A stretch of DNA of 64,000 bases, from assembly GCF_009739515.1 (NCBI RefSeq), contig NZ_CP046535.1:3705501-3769500 (forward strand), in the 5' to 3' direction. How positions within the stretch are numbered: the stretch's first letter is position 1; each line of letters opens with the position of its first letter. The position numbers were made by a program, and so were the translations under genes. Of the stretch, positions 1 through 8,782 are shown piece by piece. Source of the DNA: Sphingomonas profundi (GTDB lineage Bacteria > Pseudomonadota > Alphaproteobacteria > Sphingomonadales > Sphingomonadaceae). Below the pieces are notes generated by a model. It was not told where the DNA came from. It searched no databases and saw only the letters and a program-made list of their open reading frames with translations.

Positions 1-1088
1 CCGAGCAGCTGGCTGTAGATCTCGTAGGCCATGCGCAGCCCGGATGCGGCGATCGGATGGCCGAAGCATTTGAGCCCGCCGTCGATCTGGCAGGGCAGGC
101 GCCCGTCGCGGTCGAACGCGCCGTCCAGCACATCGAAGACCGCGCGTCCGTCGTCGGAGAGGCCGAGATCCTCCATCGTCACGAGTTCCGTGATCGAGAA
201 ACAGTCGTGCACCTCGGTCAGGCCCAGCTGCGTGCGCGGATCGGTGATCCCCGCCTCGCGATAGGCGCGCGCGGCGGCGTTGCGGGTGTTGGGCACGCTG
301 CTGCCGTCCCATTCCGCCAGCTGCGTCTCCCGCCCCGAGCTCGCCGAGATCTGCAGGGCCTTGATCGACACGATGTCGGTCTTGCCCAGCGCGCGCGCCA
401 TCTCGGGCGTCGTCACGATCGCGCAGGCGGCGCCGTCCGATACGCCCGAACAGTCGAACAGGCCGAGCGGATCGGCGATCATCGGCGCGCGCAGGATCGT
501 CTCCATCGGCACGGGCTTGCGGAAGTGCGCCTTCGGGCTGTGCTGGCCATTCTGGTGGCTCTTCCACGAGACATGGCCGATCGCGCGCTTCAGATCGTCG
601 CGTGAGATGCCGTGGCGCGCACGGTAGCCGGAAGCGAGCTGCGCGAACCCGGCGGGAGCGGAACCCATCGGCATCCACAGGTCGTTGAACGTGCCCTTGA
701 ACGGGGTCGGCAGACCGCCGTAGCCGGTGTCCTTCAATTTCTCCGAACCGATCGCGAGCGCCACGTCGACCGCCCCTGCGGCGACCGCGTAGGCGGCCGC
801 GCGCAGCGTCTCCGTGCCGGTCGCGCACATATTCTCCATGCGGCTGACGGGGATGCCGTCCAGCCGCAGCGCGGTGGCCGCGGGGATCGCGGAATTGCCG
901 ACGTTCACCGCGTCGCCGTAGCAGCCGAACCACGCCGCCTCGATCTGCTCTCGCCCGATGCCGGCGTCGGCCAGCGCCTCCTCGAACGCCTCCGCCATCA
1001 GCTCGGGCGAGCCCGCGTCCCAACGCTCGCCGAACCGCGAGCACCCCATGCCGAGGATCGCGACCTTGTCCTTGATACCCGTTGCCAT
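1..1088 (-). CDS. Thiolase / acetyl-CoA acetyltransferase (SCP-x type), 3' end outside window
   Basis: Condensing or cleaving thiolase of the lipid-transfer (SCP-x/Ltp) type, expected to release acetyl- or propionyl-CoA from a 3-oxoacyl-CoA in the cytoplasm. I translated the minus strand from ATG at 1088. The nucleophile Cys lies in MCATGTE at about residue 88, an HDCFS motif follows late in the frame, and GHPIAASG occurs just before the window edge. About 362 codons are visible; the C-terminus is missing. It starts 11 bases after the stop of the HMG-CoA-synthase/DUF35 fusion and is the last visible gene of the nine-gene operon. Pairing a thiolase with a DUF35 partner is typical of thiolase/DUF35 complexes. 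Whether it cleaves or condenses is not decidable from sequence. Confidence 0.88.
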   Translation of the reverse strand, partial: MATGIKDKVAILGMGCSRFGERWDAGSPELMAEAFEEALADAGIGREQIEAAWFGCYGDAVNVGNSAIPAATALRLDGIPVSRMENMCATGTETLRAAAYAVAAGAVDVALAIGSEKLKDTGYGGLPTPFKGTFNDLWMPMGSAPAGFAQLASGYRARHGISRDDLKRAIGHVSWKSHQNGQHSPKAHFRKPVPMETILRAPMIADPLGLFDCSGVSDGAACAIVTTPEMARALGKTDIVSIKALQISASSGRETQLAEWDGSSVPNTRNAAARAYREAGITDPRTQLGLTEVHDCFSITELVTMEDLGLSDDGRAVFDVLDGAFDRDGRLPCQIDGGLKCFGHPIAASGLRMAYEIYSQLL

Positions 1089-1099
1089 ACGCCCGACCC

Positions 1100-2533
1100 T
1101 CAAGCCGCACCGAGCGGCGTCGACTTCCAGAAATAGCGGCGATAGCCACGCTGCCGGTCATGCTCCTTGATCCGGAACACCATGCGCAGCGCCGCATCCA
1201 CCTCGATCCCGCCCGCGCCCACGTCGACCAGTTCCATCTGCACGCGCGCGCCGTTGTCGAACTGCACGAAGCCGACATGCAGCGGCGGGCTCGGGTGGTA
1301 GGACAGCCAGTCGGCGGTGACGGTGAGCAGCTTCGCCGGCTCGTCCCGCAGGGGCACCGGGCTGAAGCTGGCGGCGGGGGCGTGGCAGTTAGCGCAATAT
1401 TGCAGCTGCGGGAACTGCACCGCGCCGCACGCGCCGCACGCGCCGGCGACGAACGCGTCGATCTGCCCGGCCGAGCGGTACTGTTCGGTCAGCGCGGTCT
1501 TGGCGCTCTTCTCCGCACGCATGCCCCAGTCCATGTCGATGCCGCCCTGGAACGAGAGCATCCGCAGATAGCTGTCGGTCGGCAGTGCATCGGCGATCGC
1601 CGCTGTCACGCCGCGCGCTGGTCGCGCGTCGGGCAGGTGCCCGGTCGTCTCCAGCACCAGCGCATCGGCGCCCTGGCCGAAGCCGACCAGCAGGATCCGC
1701 TCGCCCGGCCCGGCCGTCTCCAGCGTGCCGGCGAGCATCAGCAGGGCATGCGCCGCGCCCGCATAGCCGACACCGTCGTCGAGTGGATCGGCGATCGTGC
1801 CGGCGAACCTCACCGATTTCGCCACCGCCGGTGCGGCGCCGCGAAGATAGGAGGGCATCACGAAATGCTGGATGTCGCCGATCGACACCCCCGCATCGGC
1901 GAGCGCCGCCGCGATCGCGGCGGGCACGACGCGGCCATAGCCCTCGTCGCGGATCCAGCGTTCCTCCCACTGATAGTCCGTGTCCCTCCCCGCCGCGCGG
2001 AAATGATCGACGAACGGTGCGGAGATGCTCGCCGCGCCCAGCAGGCGCAACGCCACATCGGTGTCGGTGACGAGGAACGCCGCCGCGCCCGCGCCGAAGT
2101 GCAGCTCCTGCGTGCTGCCCGGCCTGGCGATCGGGTCCTCGGAAGCGATCACCAGCGTCGGCTCGGTGCCGCGCAGCGCCTGCAGCAGCGCCGAGGTTCC
2201 GGCGCGCTGCGATCCGCCCACGTCGGCGGTGGCCAGCATCGCCAGCAGGTCGAGAGCGCCCGCGACGATCGTGGCGTTGTGCAGGTCGGCATAAGGCAGG
2301 CGTGTCGAGGCGAGGCGCAAGGCCGCCGGCGCGGCGCGGCCGGCGATCGCGCCACGGGCGGCCTCCACCGCCATGGTGATCGCGTCCTCGTCCCACGAGG
2401 CGAACGCGCGGCTGCCTCTGGCCTGTGCCTTCAGCGACGGCATGGCCCAGCGATGCGCCTCCGCGATGATCGCGCGGTCCAGCCGAAGGCGCGGCACATA
2501 GGCGCCGAACGCCGCGATGCCGAGCGCGCTCAT
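1100..2533 (-). CDS. HMG-CoA-synthase/KAS III-like protein fused to DUF35 zinc-ribbon OB domain
   Basis: The first roughly 340 residues show a thiolase-fold ketosynthase/HMG-CoA-synthase pattern. The C-terminus is a DUF35 module: a rubredoxin-like zinc ribbon with Cys at about 366, 369, 380 and 383, then an OB-fold segment. In canonical HMG-CoA synthases a catalytic Cys precedes the AGT motif. Here the segment reads SQRAGTSA (about 108-115), so Gln sits where Cys is expected. The protein may therefore decarboxylate, scaffold or channel rather than condense by the usual route. In archaea, HMG-CoA synthase, thiolase and DUF35 form one complex; here two of the three parts are fused and the thiolase is next in the operon. 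Function in this pathway is inference. Confidence 0.8.
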   Translation of the reverse strand: MSALGIAAFGAYVPRLRLDRAIIAEAHRWAMPSLKAQARGSRAFASWDEDAITMAVEAARGAIAGRAAPAALRLASTRLPYADLHNATIVAGALDLLAMLATADVGGSQRAGTSALLQALRGTEPTLVIASEDPIARPGSTQELHFGAGAAAFLVTDTDVALRLLGAASISAPFVDHFRAAGRDTDYQWEERWIRDEGYGRVVPAAIAAALADAGVSIGDIQHFVMPSYLRGAAPAVAKSVRFAGTIADPLDDGVGYAGAAHALLMLAGTLETAGPGERILLVGFGQGADALVLETTGHLPDARPARGVTAAIADALPTDSYLRMLSFQGGIDMDWGMRAEKSAKTALTEQYRSAGQIDAFVAGACGACGAVQFPQLQYCANCHAPAASFSPVPLRDEPAKLLTVTADWLSYHPSPPLHVGFVQFDNGARVQMELVDVGAGGIEVDAALRMVFRIKEHDRQRGYRRYFWKSTPLGAA

Positions 2534-2596
2534 CGTGCCGGAACCCGGCTCGCCGACGCGACGTTCGTTCGCGCAGGCCTGTCCAGAGGAGCGATC

Positions 2597-2713
2597 ATGT
2601 CCGCATCCGTCCCCCCGCCCGAAGAGCCCGAGACCCAGCCCGACGTGGCGGAACCGCCAATCGACGTCGAGCGGCCGATCGAGCCGGGCGATCCAAACGC
2701 CCAGCCGGTCTGA
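2597..2713 (+). CDS. Possible small acidic Pro-rich protein (38 aa)
   Basis: A 38-codon frame lies in the 190-base gap between two minus-strand operon genes, on the opposite strand. It has an ATG preceded by AGAGGAG about 6 bases upstream, a good ribosome-binding site, and ends at TGA. The product is very rich in Pro, Glu and Asp (for example PPPEEPE, DVERPIEPGDP) with no hydrophobic segment, so it would be a soluble disordered acidic peptide. I do not recognise a family. The gap interrupts an otherwise tight operon, which is why a separate small gene seems possible; it may also be non-coding. Confidence 0.4.
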   Translation: MSASVPPPEEPETQPDVAEPPIDVERPIEPGDPNAQPV

Positions 2714-2723
2714 ACCGCGCCGC

Positions 2724-3623
2724 TCACGGGTTCAGCCATGTGTCGCGGTCGATGCCGGCGTTCGCCCGCGCGAACCGCGTGATCTTCTCGATGTGCGGAC
2801 CAAGGTCCGTCGGATCGCGCGCGGCGTCCGTCACCGGCCCGTGCTGCCAGCTCTCGATGACCGAGTAGCCGTAGCCCCATGCCGCGAACACGCGCCCGCT
2901 GATCTCCCGCGATTCCGCGCTCGCCAGCCAGCAGACCAGGGCGGCGATCCATTCCGGATCGCGCCGCGCCACCTGTTCCGGCGTGTAGTCGCGCAAGCCC
3001 TCCGTCATCCGCGTCTGCGCGCGCGGCGCCACGGCGTTGACCGTGACGCCGATCCGCTGAAGCTCGCGCGCGGCGATCTGCGTCAGCGAAGCGATCCCAC
3101 CCTTGGCCGCGGCGTAATTGGCCTGGCCGATATTGGCGAACAGGGCCGAGTGCGAGGTCGTGTTGATGACCCGCGCGTCCGGCTGATCGCCAGCCTTCGA
3201 TCGCGCCCGCCAGTGGTTGGCGGCGTGGTGCAGCGGCGCGAACGTGCCCTTCAGGTGCACGCGGACCACCATGTCCCACTCGTCCTCCGTCATGTTGACG
3301 ATCATCCGGTCGCGCAGGATGCCGGCATTGTTGATGAGCACGTCCAGGCCGCCGAACCGATCGACGGCCTGCTCCACCATCTGTCTGGCGCCCTGCCAAT
3401 CAGCCACGTCGGAGGTGTTGATCTCGGCCTCGCCCCCGGCGGCGCGGATCGTCGACACCACCTCCTCGGCGGGCGTCTGGTCCGCGCCCACGCCGGCCGC
3501 GGACGAGCCGAGATCGTTGACGATCACGCGCGCGCCATGTGCCGCCAGCATGATGGCGTAGGTGCGGCCGAGGCCGCGCCCGCCGCCGGTCACGATCGCG
3601 ACCCTTCCTTCCAGCAGACTCAT
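2724..3623 (-). CDS. SDR-family 3-hydroxyacyl-CoA dehydrogenase-like (MFE-2 type)
   Basis: NAD(P)-dependent short-chain dehydrogenase of 299 residues. The cofactor motif TGGGRGLG is at about 12-19, NNAG follows, and the catalytic Ser/Tyr/Lys set is seen as NTTS and YAAAK. The insertion-rich N-terminal half, with an NDLG acidic segment after the second strand, resembles the dehydrogenase domain of peroxisomal multifunctional enzyme 2, so oxidation of a 3-hydroxyacyl-CoA is the likely step. Its ATG overlaps the TGA of the upstream acyl-CoA synthetase by 4 bases, so the two are probably translationally coupled. A second SDR of the same kind lies upstream in the operon; the two may act on different intermediates. 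Confidence 0.87.
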   Translation of the reverse strand: MSLLEGRVAIVTGGGRGLGRTYAIMLAAHGARVIVNDLGSSAAGVGADQTPAEEVVSTIRAAGGEAEINTSDVADWQGARQMVEQAVDRFGGLDVLINNAGILRDRMIVNMTEDEWDMVVRVHLKGTFAPLHHAANHWRARSKAGDQPDARVINTTSHSALFANIGQANYAAAKGGIASLTQIAARELQRIGVTVNAVAPRAQTRMTEGLRDYTPEQVARRDPEWIAALVCWLASAESREISGRVFAAWGYGYSVIESWQHGPVTDAARDPTDLGPHIEKITRFARANAGIDRDTWLNP

Positions 3624-5218
3624 CTCTCTTCCGCCTCCCTCGCGTTGACGTGGTCCGAGAACTCGCGGCGCAGCGCCGGCTTGTCGATCTTGCCGGTGGG
3701 CAGCACCGGCAGCGGCGCCGCGCGCAGCAGCCAGCGCGTCGGCACCTCGAAGTAAGCGAGCCGCGCGCGCAGCCCGGCGGCGATCGCGGCGGGATCGGGC
3801 GTGGTGCCCGGTCGGGGATGGAGCACCGCCGCCACCGCCTCGCCGAACTCCGCGTCCGGCACGCCGATCACCGCCGCTTCCAGCACGTCCGCGTGCGCGA
3901 GCAGCGCGTCCTCGACATGCTGGCAGGAGATGTTCTCACCGCCGCGTATCACCATGTCCTTGGCGCGGCCGGTGATGAACACGAAGCCGTCCGCGTCCAT
4001 CCGGCCGATGTCGCCGGTGGCGTACCAGCCGTCGGCGTCGATCGGCCGCTCCGGCCCGTCCAGATAGCCGATCATCAGCGCCGCCGATCGCGCGAGCAGC
4101 TCGCCCTCGCCGCCGGGCGGCGCCTCGATGCGAAGCTCGACGCCCGGCAGCACGCGCCCGACCGTGCCGGGCCGCGCCGCCAGATCCGACGCGCCGACCA
4201 GGGTGACAAACGACATCTCGGTCATGCCGTAGCCGGACGAGAATCCACGCGCGGCGTGCGGCAAGGCGGCAGTCACTTCGGCGACGAACTCCGCGCTGAC
4301 CGCCGCGCCGCCGGACGCGGGCGCGATCAGGCTCGAAAGGTCGCGTGCCGGGCGATCGGGGTGACGCAGCAGGCGCTGGAACATCGTGGGCACTGCGGAC
4401 CAGCTCGTGACCCGCTCCGCCTCGATCAGGCGCAGCGCCTCGGCCGGGTCGAAGCGCCCGGACAGGAAAACGATGCGGCCGCCGTCAAGCTGGTTCCCGA
4501 GCGTGGCGACCATCCCGCCATTGTGGAACAGCGGCGTCGTGGCGAGCGCCACTTTCTGCGCGCCCGCAGCCGGCGGCAGGAGAGGGCGGCCACCGCGCAG
4601 CACATGCGCGGTCTGCTGCGACCAGACCAGCGCGCGATGCGAGAGCTGGACGGACTTGGGCTCGCCCGTCGAGCCGGCGGTGAAGACGATCACCGCGACA
4701 TCGTCCTCGTCGACCGCGGGCACGGGCAGCGGCCGGGCGGGCGCGGGCAGCCGCCACCAGCCGGCGATCCCGTCCGGCGTCAGCCGGGCTGCGGGCGCCT
4801 CGACCGGAAGATCGGTCGCGACCAGCGCCGGTCCGATCCGCGCGATCGCGCGGGCCAGCGCATGCGGGCTCCACCAGCGATTCCCGAGCACCGGCACCGC
4901 GCCGAGCGCCCAGGCGGCACATTGCACCAGCCAGAATTCGGGCGCGTTGTAGAGCACGATCAGCACGCGGTCGCCGGGCTGCACGCCAGCCGCCGCCAGC
5001 GCCCCCGCACCGGCCGCCACCGCCCGGCGGAACGCCCCGTGCGTGAAGCGCCGCTCGCCCTGCACGAGGAAGTCGTCCTCGTCGCGGCGCACGCCGAGCG
5101 CCATCAGCTCCGTCACGCTGCGCGGTCGCCGCCGCCACACCGCGACCGGCCGCCCGAGCACCTCGACGGGCTCCAGCGTCGCCCACTCGGGCGAGGTCAT
5201 GTAGCCGTCTATGCTCAT
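3620..5218 (-). CDS. Acyl-CoA synthetase (AMP-forming ligase)
   Basis: ANL-superfamily ligase of 532 residues that activates a carboxylic acid to its CoA thioester with ATP. Visible motifs are the phosphate loop FTAGSTGEPK, the adenine/acyl motif GYGMTEMS, the YATGD aspartate motif, the hinge GRAKDMVIRGGENIS and a C-terminal LPTGKIDK containing the catalytic Lys. The open frame extends 13 codons further upstream, but the ATG at 5218 overlaps the TGA of the preceding BVMO gene, which fixes the start better. The position right after a BVMO fits activation of an acid produced by ring or ketone cleavage. The substrate is unknown; the family includes fatty, cyclohexane and aryl acid ligases. Confidence 0.88.
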   Translation of the reverse strand: MSIDGYMTSPEWATLEPVEVLGRPVAVWRRRPRSVTELMALGVRRDEDDFLVQGERRFTHGAFRRAVAAGAGALAAAGVQPGDRVLIVLYNAPEFWLVQCAAWALGAVPVLGNRWWSPHALARAIARIGPALVATDLPVEAPAARLTPDGIAGWWRLPAPARPLPVPAVDEDDVAVIVFTAGSTGEPKSVQLSHRALVWSQQTAHVLRGGRPLLPPAAGAQKVALATTPLFHNGGMVATLGNQLDGGRIVFLSGRFDPAEALRLIEAERVTSWSAVPTMFQRLLRHPDRPARDLSSLIAPASGGAAVSAEFVAEVTAALPHAARGFSSGYGMTEMSFVTLVGASDLAARPGTVGRVLPGVELRIEAPPGGEGELLARSAALMIGYLDGPERPIDADGWYATGDIGRMDADGFVFITGRAKDMVIRGGENISCQHVEDALLAHADVLEAAVIGVPDAEFGEAVAAVLHPRPGTTPDPAAIAAGLRARLAYFEVPTRWLLRAAPLPVLPTGKIDKPALRREFSDHVNAREAEER

Positions 5219-7050
5219 CTGAGCTCGGTTCCCGCCATGTCGCCCGCCTCGCGCCACGCGGCGAGGATCTCGAGGAACCGCATCGGGCCGCCGCCATAGG
5301 TGGAGGCGCGCACGCCGAACGGGTTCTGGAGATTGCCCTCGTCGTTATAGTAGCCGGGCGTGCAGCTGGCGTAGAAGGCGTCGGAGAGGTGCGCCTTGGC
5401 GGCCATCTCGTCGCACCATCCGGTCTCTCCCGCCGCGGTCGCCTCGATCACCTCGGCGCCGCGCGCGCCCACCTCGCCGATGATGTGCGCGATCTGCGAT
5501 GCCTGCTGGCCCAGCGAGAAGGGGACGAGGAAGGTGAACGCGGTCTGCGTCGATCCCATGAAGAAGATGTTCGGGAAGCCGTGCGACTGCAGGCCGTGCA
5601 GCGTGCGCACCCCGCGCCGCCAATGGTCCGAGAGCCTGATTCCGTCGCGCCCGGCAACGTCGAAGCCGGTACGCTTGACGAACGCGCTGTTGGTCTCGAA
5701 CCCGGTGGCGAAGATCAGGCAGTCGAGCGCGATCTCGCGCCCACCTACGATCACGCCGCCGGGCGTCACCCGCTCGATGCCGTGCCCGTCCGTATCCACC
5801 AGCGTGACGTTCGGGCGGGTGAACGCCTCCAGATAGCCGTCGTTGAAGCATGGTCGCTTGCAGAACTGACGATACCAAGGCTTCAGCGCCTCCGCCGTGG
5901 CGCCCTCGCCGACGACGGCGTCCACCCGACGGCGGATCTTCTCCATCTTCTTGAAGTCGGCCAGTTCCGTCATCGCGCGCTGCTCGATCCGGGTCAGCGG
6001 CCGGCCGAGCGCCGCCGCCCGGCGTTTGGCGGCGGCGCCCGTGATGTCGGTGAACATGTCGGTCCAGCCGTCGTCGACCAGATCGACGTCGGCGTCGCCG
6101 CCGTGGATGATCGTCACGAAATTGTTCATCCGCTCGGCCTGCCAGCCCGCGCGCAGCGAGGCGGCCCAGGCGGGATCGGTCTCGCGATTGTTGCGCGCGT
6201 CCACCGACGAGGGGGTACGCTGGAAGACGTGGAGGTGCCCCGCCCCGGCGGCCAGATGCGGTACGCACTGGATGGCGGTCGCGCCGGTGCCGACGATGCC
6301 GATGGCCTTGTCGCCGATCCTGTCGAGCCCGCCGTCGGCGCTGCCGCCGGTATAGTCATAGTCCCAGCGGCTGGTGTGGAAGGTGTGGCCCGCGAACGTC
6401 TCGATGCCGGGGATGCCGGGCAGCTTCGGCCGATCGAGCGCGCCGCTCGACACGATCACGAACTGCGCGCGCATCCGGTCGCCGCGATCGGTCTCGACAT
6501 GCCAGCGCCGCGCCGCCTCGTCCCAGCGCATGTCCGTGACCGAAGTCTGGAAGCACGCGTCGCGGTACAGGTCGAAGTGGCGGGCGAAGCGGCGGCTATA
6601 GTCCAGTATCTCGGGCGCGAACGAATATTTGTGACGGGGCACGTAGCCGGTCTCTTCGAGCAGCGGCAGGTAGACGTATGACTCGACGTCGCACGCGGCC
6701 CCCGGATATCGGTTCCAGTACCACGTGCCGCCGAAGTCGCCCGCTTTCTCGATATAGCGGATGCGCTCGATCCCCGCGCCGCGCAGCCGTGCGCCCATCA
6801 GCATCCCGCCGAAGCCGCCCCCGACGATGATCGCCCCCACCTCGTCGCAGAGCGGCGCGCGCGTGAAGCCCGGCGCGACATACGGATCCTCGACATAGGA
6901 CGAGAACTGCTTCGCCGTGGCGATATACTGCTGGTCGCCGCCTGGCCGCAGCCGCTTGTCGCGCTCGGCATCGTAACGCGCGCGCAGCGCGTCGGGATCG
7001 AAGTCGACGCCGCCGACAAGAGCCTTCAGCACCTCGACATCGGCGGTCAT
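5215..7050 (-). CDS. Type I Baeyer-Villiger monooxygenase (FAD/NADPH)
   Basis: Flavoprotein monooxygenase of 611 residues that inserts oxygen next to a ketone to give an ester or lactone. The FAD Rossmann motif GGGFGG is at about 77-82, the BVMO fingerprint FAGHTFHTSRW at about 219-229, and the NADPH Rossmann motif GTGATAIQ follows. The extended N-terminus before the first Rossmann fold resembles phenylacetone or steroid monooxygenase types. The open frame runs on upstream to 7392, but the ATG at 7050 forms a TGATG junction with the crotonase stop, so I start there. With the esterase at the head of the operon it makes a ketone to ester to acid plus alcohol route plausible. Substrate unknown. 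Confidence 0.9.
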   Translation of the reverse strand: MTADVEVLKALVGGVDFDPDALRARYDAERDKRLRPGGDQQYIATAKQFSSYVEDPYVAPGFTRAPLCDEVGAIIVGGGFGGMLMGARLRGAGIERIRYIEKAGDFGGTWYWNRYPGAACDVESYVYLPLLEETGYVPRHKYSFAPEILDYSRRFARHFDLYRDACFQTSVTDMRWDEAARRWHVETDRGDRMRAQFVIVSSGALDRPKLPGIPGIETFAGHTFHTSRWDYDYTGGSADGGLDRIGDKAIGIVGTGATAIQCVPHLAAGAGHLHVFQRTPSSVDARNNRETDPAWAASLRAGWQAERMNNFVTIIHGGDADVDLVDDGWTDMFTDITGAAAKRRAAALGRPLTRIEQRAMTELADFKKMEKIRRRVDAVVGEGATAEALKPWYRQFCKRPCFNDGYLEAFTRPNVTLVDTDGHGIERVTPGGVIVGGREIALDCLIFATGFETNSAFVKRTGFDVAGRDGIRLSDHWRRGVRTLHGLQSHGFPNIFFMGSTQTAFTFLVPFSLGQQASQIAHIIGEVGARGAEVIEATAAGETGWCDEMAAKAHLSDAFYASCTPGYYNDEGNLQNPFGVRASTYGGGPMRFLEILAAWREAGDMAGTELR

Positions 7051-7841
7051 CAGCGGCCCTCCCAACGCGGCGCGCGCTTGCCCTTGAACGCGCTCACCGC
7101 CTCCTGCAGGTCGGCCGAGCCGAACGTGATCCCCTCCAGATAGAAACCGAGATCGAGCACCTCGCCGGTGCGCGCCATCATCACCTTGTTGAGCGCGCGC
7201 TTGGTCAGCTGCACGGCGAGCGGCGGCAGCGCGGCGATCCGCGCGGCGAGCGCGAGCGCCGCCGGCAGCACCGCGTCCGCCGTGGCCTCCATGTCGGTGA
7301 CGACGCCCATCCGGAACGCGTCGTCGGCGCTCAGCGGATCGCCGGTCAGCAGATGGCGCTTGGCGCGGATCATGCCCATGGCCGTCGGCCACGACACGCA
7401 GCCGCCATCACCCGCGACCAGCGCCATTACGACATGCGGATCGGAGAATTCGACGCCGGGACAGGACACGATCGCGTCGGCCGCGAGCACCAGCGAAGTG
7501 CCCAGCCCGTAGCTGTTCGCGGAAAGCGCCACCACCAGCGGCTTGGGGAAGTCCGCCACGGCGCGAAACAGCCGCCGTCCCTCGTCGATCAGGTCGAGGC
7601 GCTTGGCCATGTCGCCCGCGCATTCGAGCATCACGTCGGTGTCGCCGCCCGCGGAGAAGACCCGCCCGGTCGAACTCAGCACCACCGCGAGCACCTCCGC
7701 GTCGCGGCCCAGTTCGCCCAGCATGTATTCCAGCTCGCGATGGAGCTGCATGTCGAAGCGGTTGAGCAGTTCCGGCCGGCACAGCCGCAGTTCGGCGACG
7801 CGATCGTGGCGGATGAGTTCGATCGCTGGGTGGTCGGTCAT
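7050..7841 (-). CDS. Crotonase-family protein (enoyl-CoA hydratase/isomerase-like)
   Basis: Crotonase fold of 263 residues, expected to act on a CoA thioester. The oxyanion-hole segments are seen as FSAGGD and NSYGLG. Aligned by eye with rat mitochondrial enoyl-CoA hydratase, both catalytic glutamates (144 and 164) are replaced: Ser in the GLGTSL helix and His in FSDPH. It is therefore unlikely to be a standard hydratase. The FSDPH and AGDGG segments point to a divergent crotonase branch whose reaction (isomerisation, hydrolysis or C-C cleavage) cannot be assigned. The start at ATG 7841 overlaps the SDR stop as ATGA. Confidence 0.82.
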   Translation of the reverse strand: MTDHPAIELIRHDRVAELRLCRPELLNRFDMQLHRELEYMLGELGRDAEVLAVVLSSTGRVFSAGGDTDVMLECAGDMAKRLDLIDEGRRLFRAVADFPKPLVVALSANSYGLGTSLVLAADAIVSCPGVEFSDPHVVMALVAGDGGCVSWPTAMGMIRAKRHLLTGDPLSADDAFRMGVVTDMEATADAVLPAALALAARIAALPPLAVQLTKRALNKVMMARTGEVLDLGFYLEGITFGSADLQEAVSAFKGKRAPRWEGR

Positions 7842-8782
7842 GCTGATGTTCCCGCGCTGTTGTTCGGCAGGCTGATCTCGGGCAGCAGCGGCGATCGCGC
7901 GTCTCCCGGCCGATAGCCCATCACGTCCGGATGGTCGTCGCTCCGCGCGAGCAGGTCGGGCATCGCCGCGTCCAGCGCCGCCAGGCTCCAGCCCTCCGCC
8001 CGGTCGATCGCCGCGTCGACCCGCGCGCGGGAGACGGTGGCGATGTGGCCGCCGCCCACCTGGAAGACCTGGCCGGTGATGCCGGCTGCGGCGTCGCTCG
8101 CCAGCCAGCATACCAGCCGGGCGACATGATCGACGGTGAACCGCTCGGGCGCGATGCCCTCGCTCATCCGCGTGAGCGCGGTCGGCGAGATCGCGTTGGC
8201 GGTCGCGCCGTAGCGGCCGAGCTCGGCGGCCGCGACCTGCGTCAAGGCGACTATGCCGGCCTTGGCGGCGGCGTAATTGGCCTGACCGTGGCCGTAGAGG
8301 CCCGCGCCGGAGGTCGTGTTCACAAGCCGGAACGCGCCGGGCTCGTCCGCCTTGGCGCGTGCGCGCCAGTGCAGCCCGGCGAAATGCGCGGTCGCGGCGC
8401 TGCCGATCAGGTGGACGCGGATCACCGAGCCGAATTCGTCCTCGCTCATGCCGATCAGCGTGCGCGGACGCAGGATGCCGGCATTGTTGACGAGGATGTC
8501 GAGCGCGCCGAACGCGTCTATCGCATGGCCGACGAGCGCCTCCGCGCCCGCCCAGCCGCCCACGTCGGCGGTGTCCGCCACGGCGCGACCGCCGGCCGAG
8601 ACGATCTCTGCCACGACGTCGGACGCGGCGCTTCTCGCACTGCCGCCGTCGAGCGCGCTGCCGCGATCGTTGACGAGCACCGCCGCGCCCTCGGCGGCAA
8701 GCGCCAGCGCGTGCGCCCGGCCGATACCGCCACCGGCGCCGGTCACGACCGCGACGCGGCCGGCAAGGCGCGCGGCGCTCAC
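7838..8782 (-). CDS. SDR-family 3-hydroxyacyl-CoA dehydrogenase-like, GTG start
   Basis: Short-chain dehydrogenase of about 314 residues with cofactor motif TGAGGGIG, NNAG, and catalytic NTTS and YAAAK. Like the other SDR in this operon it has the long loop after beta-2 (NDRGSALDGG) found in multifunctional-enzyme-2 dehydrogenase domains, plus a C-terminal extension of about 60 residues after the Rossmann core. No ATG is available. GTG at 8782 overlaps the TGA of the carboxylase gene (GTGA), and GTG at 8785 is an equivalent alternative. Likely oxidises a hydroxyacyl-CoA made by the MaoC hydratase encoded across the MarR promoter; this partnership is inference. Confidence 0.85.
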   Translation of the reverse strand: MSAARLAGRVAVVTGAGGGIGRAHALALAAEGAAVLVNDRGSALDGGSARSAASDVVAEIVSAGGRAVADTADVGGWAGAEALVGHAIDAFGALDILVNNAGILRPRTLIGMSEDEFGSVIRVHLIGSAATAHFAGLHWRARAKADEPGAFRLVNTTSGAGLYGHGQANYAAAKAGIVALTQVAAAELGRYGATANAISPTALTRMSEGIAPERFTVDHVARLVCWLASDAAAGITGQVFQVGGGHIATVSRARVDAAIDRAEGWSLAALDAAMPDLLARSDDHPDVMGYRPGDARSPLLPEISLPNNSAGTSA

